A DNA stretch of 64,000 bases from Bradyrhizobium diazoefficiens (GTDB lineage Bacteria > Pseudomonadota > Alphaproteobacteria > Rhizobiales > Xanthobacteraceae): NCBI RefSeq assembly GCF_018131185.1, contig NZ_JAFCJE010000004.1, positions 372,001 through 436,000 of the forward strand. The letters run 5' to 3'. The position numbers and the translations under genes are program-made. Position 1 is the first letter of the stretch; the number at the start of each line of letters is the position of its first letter. This document shows positions 59,993 through 64,000 of this stretch, in pieces. Below the pieces are notes generated by a model. It was not told where the DNA came from and did not search any database. It saw nothing but the letters and a program-made list of their open reading frames with translations.

Positions 59993-61345
59993 ATGTCGAA
60001 AAGTTCTGCCCAATACTCGCAGTACCCCCAACATCATCCTCACGACCACGGACGGGCCTTCCAACGCCGGCCCGCTGTCGCCGCAGCCGCAGCGATCCCC
60101 CTTCCCGCGACCGACGACGCCTACACCATCGTCCACGCCGGCAAACAGGTCCGCTTCGGGCCCGTGGTGTTCTGGATCGTGGTCGGTACGGTGGTGCTGC
60201 TCGGTCTCTGGTCGGCGGCGACCGCCACTTACTTTGCTTTCCGTGACGACGTCCTGACCCGGCTGATCGCGCGCCAGGCCGAGATGCAATACGCTTATGA
60301 AGATCGCATTGCCGAGCTGCGCGCCAAGGTCGACCGCACCACCAGCCGCCAACTGCTCGACCAGGAACAGTTCGACCAGAAGCTCGACCAGATCATGAAA
60401 CGGCAGACGGCGCTGGAGTCCCGGGCCACGGCGCTCGGGGCCATGCCCGACGTGACCGGCTCGATTCCCCGGGTGCCCCCACAGCGCGGCGATGCGAGTC
60501 AGAGCACGCCAAAACCCTCGCCGATCAGCGACACCGTGATCTTCGTGGCACCGCCGGACCGCGAGGCGCGGCTCGAATCGCGCGCGCCGGCCGTCTCTGG
60601 CCCGCCGACCAGCCAATTCGCCAAGAATCAGGGCTTCGACAACGTCCTCGTCCGGCTCACGACCTCGCTCGACCAGGTCGAGCGTCGTCAGATGGCGACG
60701 CTCAGCGCAGTCGAGGAAAGCATGGATTCGCGCATGCGCCGGATGCGCGGCGTCGTCAGCGATCTCGGCCTCAATCTCGCCCATCTCGAAGCCGCCGTGC
60801 CGCGCGCTGCGATGGGCGGGCCGTTCGTGCCCGTCAAACTGACGGCCAATGCCGGACCATTCGAGAAGCAGCTCAACCGCATCAACATCACGCGGGCCGA
60901 GATGGATCGTCTCAATCGAACGCTGGCGCTGGTGCCTTACCGCAAGCCCGTCATCGGCGAGGTCGAGTTCACCTCCGGCTTTGGCGTCCGCAGCGATCCC
61001 TTCCTCGGACGGCCCGCGATGCATACCGGGCTCGACTTCCGCGCCGCCAGCGGCGATCCGGTTCGCGCCACCGCCTACGGCAAGGTGGTCTCCGCCGGCT
61101 GGTCCGGCGGTTACGGCCGCATGGTCGAGGTCGACCACGGCAACGGGCTTTCGACCCGCTACGGCCATCTCTCCGAGATCAACGTCAAGGTCGGCGAGAC
61201 CGTGAAGATCGGCCAAGTGATCGGCCTCGTCGGCTCGACCGGCCGTTCCACCGGGCCGCATCTGCATTATGAGACCCGCATCGAAGGCGAAGCGGTCGAT
61301 CCGCAGAAGTTCCTGCGCGCCGGCGTACGCCTCAGCGCGGGCTAG
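59993..61345 (+). CDS. M23-family (LytM) peptidase, membrane-anchored
   Basis: The 450-residue protein has a basic/His-rich cytoplasmic lead, one helix (57-80), a coiled coil (about 95-140), a long linker and a C-terminal LytM domain: GFGVRSDPFLGRPAMHTGLDF (zinc His/Asp) and GPHLHYE (zinc His pair). It should cut peptidoglycan cross-links in the periplasm, as division- or envelope-linked M23 enzymes do. GGGAG precedes the ATG at 59993; a GTG two codons earlier is possible. It follows the peroxiredoxin gene by 110 bp. Confidence 0.92.
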   Translation: MSKSSAQYSQYPQHHPHDHGRAFQRRPAVAAAAAIPLPATDDAYTIVHAGKQVRFGPVVFWIVVGTVVLLGLWSAATATYFAFRDDVLTRLIARQAEMQYAYEDRIAELRAKVDRTTSRQLLDQEQFDQKLDQIMKRQTALESRATALGAMPDVTGSIPRVPPQRGDASQSTPKPSPISDTVIFVAPPDREARLESRAPAVSGPPTSQFAKNQGFDNVLVRLTTSLDQVERRQMATLSAVEESMDSRMRRMRGVVSDLGLNLAHLEAAVPRAAMGGPFVPVKLTANAGPFEKQLNRINITRAEMDRLNRTLALVPYRKPVIGEVEFTSGFGVRSDPFLGRPAMHTGLDFRAASGDPVRATAYGKVVSAGWSGGYGRMVEVDHGNGLSTRYGHLSEINVKVGETVKIGQVIGLVGSTGRSTGPHLHYETRIEGEAVDPQKFLRAGVRLSAG

Positions 61346-61387
61346 CGCTGGCGCAACGTCGCGAAGTGAAACCCGCGAGCCCCAAAT

Positions 61388-62299
61388 CTACCTGCCGTGG
61401 CGCAGCAGATTCGCAAGACGCCCGTCGATCACCAGCAGCGCGCTGCCGATGACGATGGCGCCCACGATCTCGCGCATCGAGATCGGCTCTCCCAGTACCA
61501 GCCATCCCAATAGAATGGCGGTGACGGGGATGAGCAGCGTCACCAGCACGACGTTGCTGGCGCCCGAACGCCGCAGGACCTGGAAGAAGACGATGTAAGC
61601 GAGCGCCGTCGACAGGGCCGCGAGGCCAAGCACCGCAAGCCAGGTCGCAAGCCCCGGCATCGGCAGACGCCAAGGCTGCTCCACAGCACCGGCGACGACC
61701 GCCATCATCACGGTTGACGCCATCAGCTGAAACGTCGCCGTGCCGAGCGGGGCTGCGTCCTTGAGCAATCGCCGCGCTGCCAGTGCGGCCAATCCGTAGC
61801 TGAAGGCGCCGCCAAGACAAAGCAGGATGCCGAGCCCCTGCCCGGTCCTTGTCTCGAGGCCCCATCCGCGCAGGACGATCACGCCCGCAAGGCCGAGCGC
61901 CACGCCGGCCACGCGGCGCATCTGCAAGGTCTCCTCGCCCGACGACGCCATCACCAGAACCGTGAACAGCGGCGTCGTCGCATTCAGGATCGAGGCCAGT
62001 CCGCTCGGAATGAAAGTCTGCCCGATCACGATCAGCGAGAATGGGATGACATTGTTGAGCAGGCCGATGACAACGAATGGCGTCCAACCCGACATGCTCT
62101 TGGGAAAACCGATCCCCTGCACGCGCAAGAACGGCACGAGAATGGCCGCGCCGAGCACGACACGCAGGAACACCAGCGTCAACGGCGGCAGTTCTCGCAA
62201 CGCGGCGCCGTTGAAGAAGAACGAGCCGCCCCAGAGGATCGAGAGCAGAGCGAGCAGCGACCAGTCGCGCGCGTCGATCCTGTTGTCGCTCGAGGGCAT
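61388..62299 (-). CDS. EamA-family (DMT superfamily) transporter
   Basis: The 303-residue protein has ten predicted helices in two EamA repeats: ARDWSLLALLSILWGGSFFF opens the first, and GQGLGILLCLGGAFSYGLAAL the second, with GEPISMREIVGAIVIGSALL near the end. Such carriers export amino acids or other metabolites. It converges on the M23 gene with 42 bp between stops. The substrate is not indicated. Confidence 0.88.
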   Translation of the reverse strand: MPSSDNRIDARDWSLLALLSILWGGSFFFNGAALRELPPLTLVFLRVVLGAAILVPFLRVQGIGFPKSMSGWTPFVVIGLLNNVIPFSLIVIGQTFIPSGLASILNATTPLFTVLVMASSGEETLQMRRVAGVALGLAGVIVLRGWGLETRTGQGLGILLCLGGAFSYGLAALAARRLLKDAAPLGTATFQLMASTVMMAVVAGAVEQPWRLPMPGLATWLAVLGLAALSTALAYIVFFQVLRRSGASNVVLVTLLIPVTAILLGWLVLGEPISMREIVGAIVIGSALLVIDGRLANLLRHGR

Positions 62300-62528
62300 G
62301 GGTTCTCACATCGACGGCCGAGCCCGCTGGCCTAGGACCACGCGGCGAACAGTGCCACCCGATTTCCGATGAAATGCCCGGCGGAGGCCACGCCTTCTGT
62401 TCAGTTTTCAATAGCGGACATGGCCAAGTCGCCGCAGCTGGTTGGCTAAGGGCCACAACCGGACATCGTGGCCTCACTCGTGTAACAAGTCGAACAGAAA
62501 AACCGTCCGTATTCCCCGAGCTGACATC
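62300..62528. repeat. Gene-free stretch containing degenerate GGCCACAACCGGACATC repeats
   Basis: GGGCCACAACCGGACATC occurs near 62449 and again near 63343, and an AGCGGACAT fragment near 62414. Related CAGAAGCGG fragments lie near 62825 and 63302. These look like worn copies of a dispersed rhizobial repeat. No gene is supported here. Confidence 0.55.
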
Positions 62529-62789
62529 GTGAGCTTTGTGTTGCAGGTAGCCAGCAGTCCAGATCGCGATGCGTTGGTTGTGGAAATCTGGTGGAACGAT
62601 CAAATGGTCGCGGAAATGCGTCTGGGTGCTGACGGCCACCGCTACATCGACCTCTATCCGAGTCCGTCGCGAACGCCTTGGTCATTTAGACTTGAGGAAT
62701 GGCTTGTTGCGACGAAAGAAGGCAGAAAGCCAGTTAGGCTGATACGGCAGAATGCAATGTCTAGAAGACGGCTACGGGTCAAAGGCTGA
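62529..62789 (+). CDS. Hypothetical protein, 86 residues
   Basis: The frame from a GTG at 62529 encodes a small soluble protein with alternating strands (MSFVLQVASSPDRDALVVEI, NDQMVAEMRLGADG, RYIDLYPSP) and a basic C-terminal end. An ATG at 62442 would add 29 residues overlapping a repeat and is less likely. I do not recognise a family. It lies in a stretch with lower GC and degenerate repeats than the rest of the window. Confidence 0.6.
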   Translation: MSFVLQVASSPDRDALVVEIWWNDQMVAEMRLGADGHRYIDLYPSPSRTPWSFRLEEWLVATKEGRKPVRLIRQNAMSRRRLRVKG

Positions 62790-62958
62790 CCGTGGGCGGG
62801 CAGCGGGCCAAGGTCGGCCATGGGACAGAAGCGGTCGTTGCATCCGGTCAATCCGTTGGCAACCATAAGGAAATAGACGCGAGCGGTTCCATCTAAGCAT
62901 GAATGGCTTGTCCCTCCGTCTCTGGATAGTCTCCGCTGGTGATTGGAAGGTGCCAACC

Positions 62959-63276
62959 ATGCTACCAGCAGACTACGTCTTTGGCTTCGCTGTCGCGGCG
63001 GTCGTCGGGCTAAACCTTTATCTTGGCCCGCGTATTGTAAGTGATCGCGTCGCTATGCAATGGGGTTCAAACGGCGAGCCAACTTGGTACGCCCCCAAAT
63101 GGCTCGCTATGTGGGGGATGATCGCCTGCATGGTGGCCGTCCGGCTCTTCATCTGGTTGGCTTCGACGTATGCCCCGCAGCACGTGCACGGTGTTGAACT
63201 AGGGATAGTCATTTTCTCGCTGATCGCGGCCGGCTCTCACCTGTTCGTTTTGATAAAGGCGAGAGCGACCATTTGA
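62959..63276 (+). CDS. Small membrane protein, DUF1648-like
   Basis: The 105-residue protein has three predicted helices (about 5-22, 47-67, 77-97) and the loop SDRVAMQWGSNGEPTWYAPKW, which resembles the DUF1648 pattern of membrane proteins. GGAAGG lies eight nt before the ATG at 62959, and this start gives a better helix 1 than the ATG at 62899. Its function is unknown. It is in the low-GC accessory-looking right end. Confidence 0.65.
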   Translation: MLPADYVFGFAVAAVVGLNLYLGPRIVSDRVAMQWGSNGEPTWYAPKWLAMWGMIACMVAVRLFIWLASTYAPQHVHGVELGIVIFSLIAAGSHLFVLIKARATI

Positions 63277-63555
63277 ACAGTGCGCAAGTCAGCAATGGGT
63301 CAGAAGCGGCCCCCAGCTCGCATCACCGTAGGGTCCGCTACGGGCCACAACCGGACATCTAGCGACCAAGATTGCCTTGGAGCATAGGAACGTCTGCAGG
63401 CCTGTGATCGTTGGTCCGCAGCTTGGTAACTATGAGCGTTCGGAAACGCGGTCGCAGACATCGTGAGATGTTGCAGCAACATTCCTGATTTGGATGTTCG
63501 GCGTTCTCGCGGCCGCACATCTGATCAAGAGGCGTTTCCGCGGAACGTAGCATCG
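63277..63555. other. Gene-free stretch with a degenerate repeat
   Basis: It contains a second GGGCCACAACCGGACATC copy near 63343 and a CAGAAGCGG fragment near 63302. No gene is supported; short open frames on the minus strand lack sites. Confidence 0.4.
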
Positions 63556-63771
63556 ATGTCTAGAGAAGCTCTTTCAGATGAACTCAGGAACGTAGAGCGC
63601 CAGGTGATCGAAGGAGAGCGGAGACTGGCCGTGTGCGAAGCGCGCATCGTTGAGCTCAAACGCAGTAAACAGGACACAACGGCAGCTGAAGCAGAACTTG
63701 ACGCGATGCGAAAGGATCAGCGGGCTCTTGAACAGGACCGGCAGCGCCTCTTAGGGCATCTCCAGCCCTAG
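63556..63771 (+). CDS. Small coiled-coil protein, unknown function
   Basis: The 71-residue protein MSREALSDELRNVERQVIEG continues as one long amphipathic helix rich in Glu, Arg and Leu, predicted to form a coiled coil. The ribosome-binding site is weak. Small hypothetical helical proteins of this type are frequent in Bradyrhizobium-like genomes. A longer frame upstream (from 63463) has no protein character. Confidence 0.6.
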   Translation: MSREALSDELRNVERQVIEGERRLAVCEARIVELKRSKQDTTAAEAELDAMRKDQRALEQDRQRLLGHLQP

Positions 63772-63818
63772 ATCGCCGGATATCGGGCCGCAGCGGCGAC
63801 TGTGAGGTGCTGTTTCTC

Positions 63819-64000
63819 TCAGCGCCGGCCGACTCGATTGACGGGGCCGCCCCGATTCATCGGCGTTCCAGGCCGAACGCCTACACCAACGGCGCCGACG
63901 CCGGGGGTTACCACTGCTCGGGCGACCGGTCGCGGTCGCAGCACGACACCGGGCCGTACAATGCACCCGACGGGGTAGGCAACATACTGGCAGTAAACCA
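63819..64000 (-). CDS. C-terminal end of a secreted-type protein (partial)
   Basis: Reading from the right edge on the minus strand (first full codon at 63998), the frame encodes 59 residues before a stop at 63819: VYCQYVAYPVGCIVRPGVVL, then RPRPVARAVVTPGVGAVGVG and a Gly/Pro/Arg end with NRGGPVNRVGRR. Two cysteines start the visible part. The composition matches the tails of small exported, Pro/Gly/Val-rich proteins of Bradyrhizobium-like bacteria. The N-terminus is outside the window, so a signal peptide cannot be checked. Confidence 0.6.
   Translation of the reverse strand, partial: VYCQYVAYPVGCIVRPGVVLRPRPVARAVVTPGVGAVGVGVRPGTPMNRGGPVNRVGRR

Overview
The window reads as chromosomal DNA of a Bradyrhizobium-like alphaproteobacterium (Nitrobacteraceae). 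This is inferred from high GC with dense short-spaced genes, a class I PHA synthase, a complete suf cluster, two outer-membrane barrels sharing an ADLGAR-x-KAP-type mature N-terminus, and many palindromic intergenic repeats of the kind common in that group. No search was run. I see no rRNA, tRNA, CRISPR array, prophage or insertion sequence. Both edges cut through genes.

Layout. 1-4252: a minus-strand cassette (TctB end, TctC-type solute receptor, class III CoA-transferase, crotonase-fold enzyme) opposed by a divergent FCD-type GntR regulator. 4410-10599: a Tat-exported metallo-beta-lactamase-fold hydrolase, then an RND pump (MFP and HAE1 subunits) with a divergent TetR regulator and a phased operator array. 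10607-15591: ASCH protein, haloacid dehalogenase, then glpX, hom and a class I aminotransferase. 15806-21161: lipoprotein, phaC, MAPEG protein, argC with a PaiB-like protein, DedA protein. 21433-28282: parE, two outer-membrane barrels around a small membrane protein and an SDR, then a flavin monooxygenase. 28531-32453: Gly-rich secreted protein, DUF2158 protein, caspase-like protease, AraC regulator. 32754-36755: DEAD-box helicase, diguanylate cyclase, fabA, TfoX-like protein. 36953-43974: sufA, sufT, sufS, sufD, sufC, sufB and a second cysteine desulfurase, all minus strand. 44026-48250: membrane acyltransferase with a divergent membrane-anchored LytTR regulator, alpha/beta hydrolase, SMR transporter, GST. 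48479-52957: anmK, tyrS, MFS transporter, DoxX protein. 53037-62299: a 28-residue membrane peptide, chemoreceptor, giant AsmA-like protein, Bcp peroxiredoxin, M23 peptidase, EamA transporter. 62300-64000: small uncharacterised ORFs, degenerate repeats and the end of a secreted protein.

The gene sets that work together are the uptake/CoA-activation cassette with its GntR regulator, the RND pump with its TetR repressor, the suf operon for Fe-S assembly, and the glpX-hom-aminotransferase group. I do not see a clearly new multi-gene system. The most distinctive signals are a crotonase-fold enzyme without the two hydratase glutamates, an SMR transporter with Asp in place of its central Glu, a GGAAAC half-site array with 10/12-bp periodicity, a membrane-anchored LytTR regulator beside an acyltransferase, histone-H1-like tails on two unrelated proteins, and intergenic repeats that supply parts of genes.
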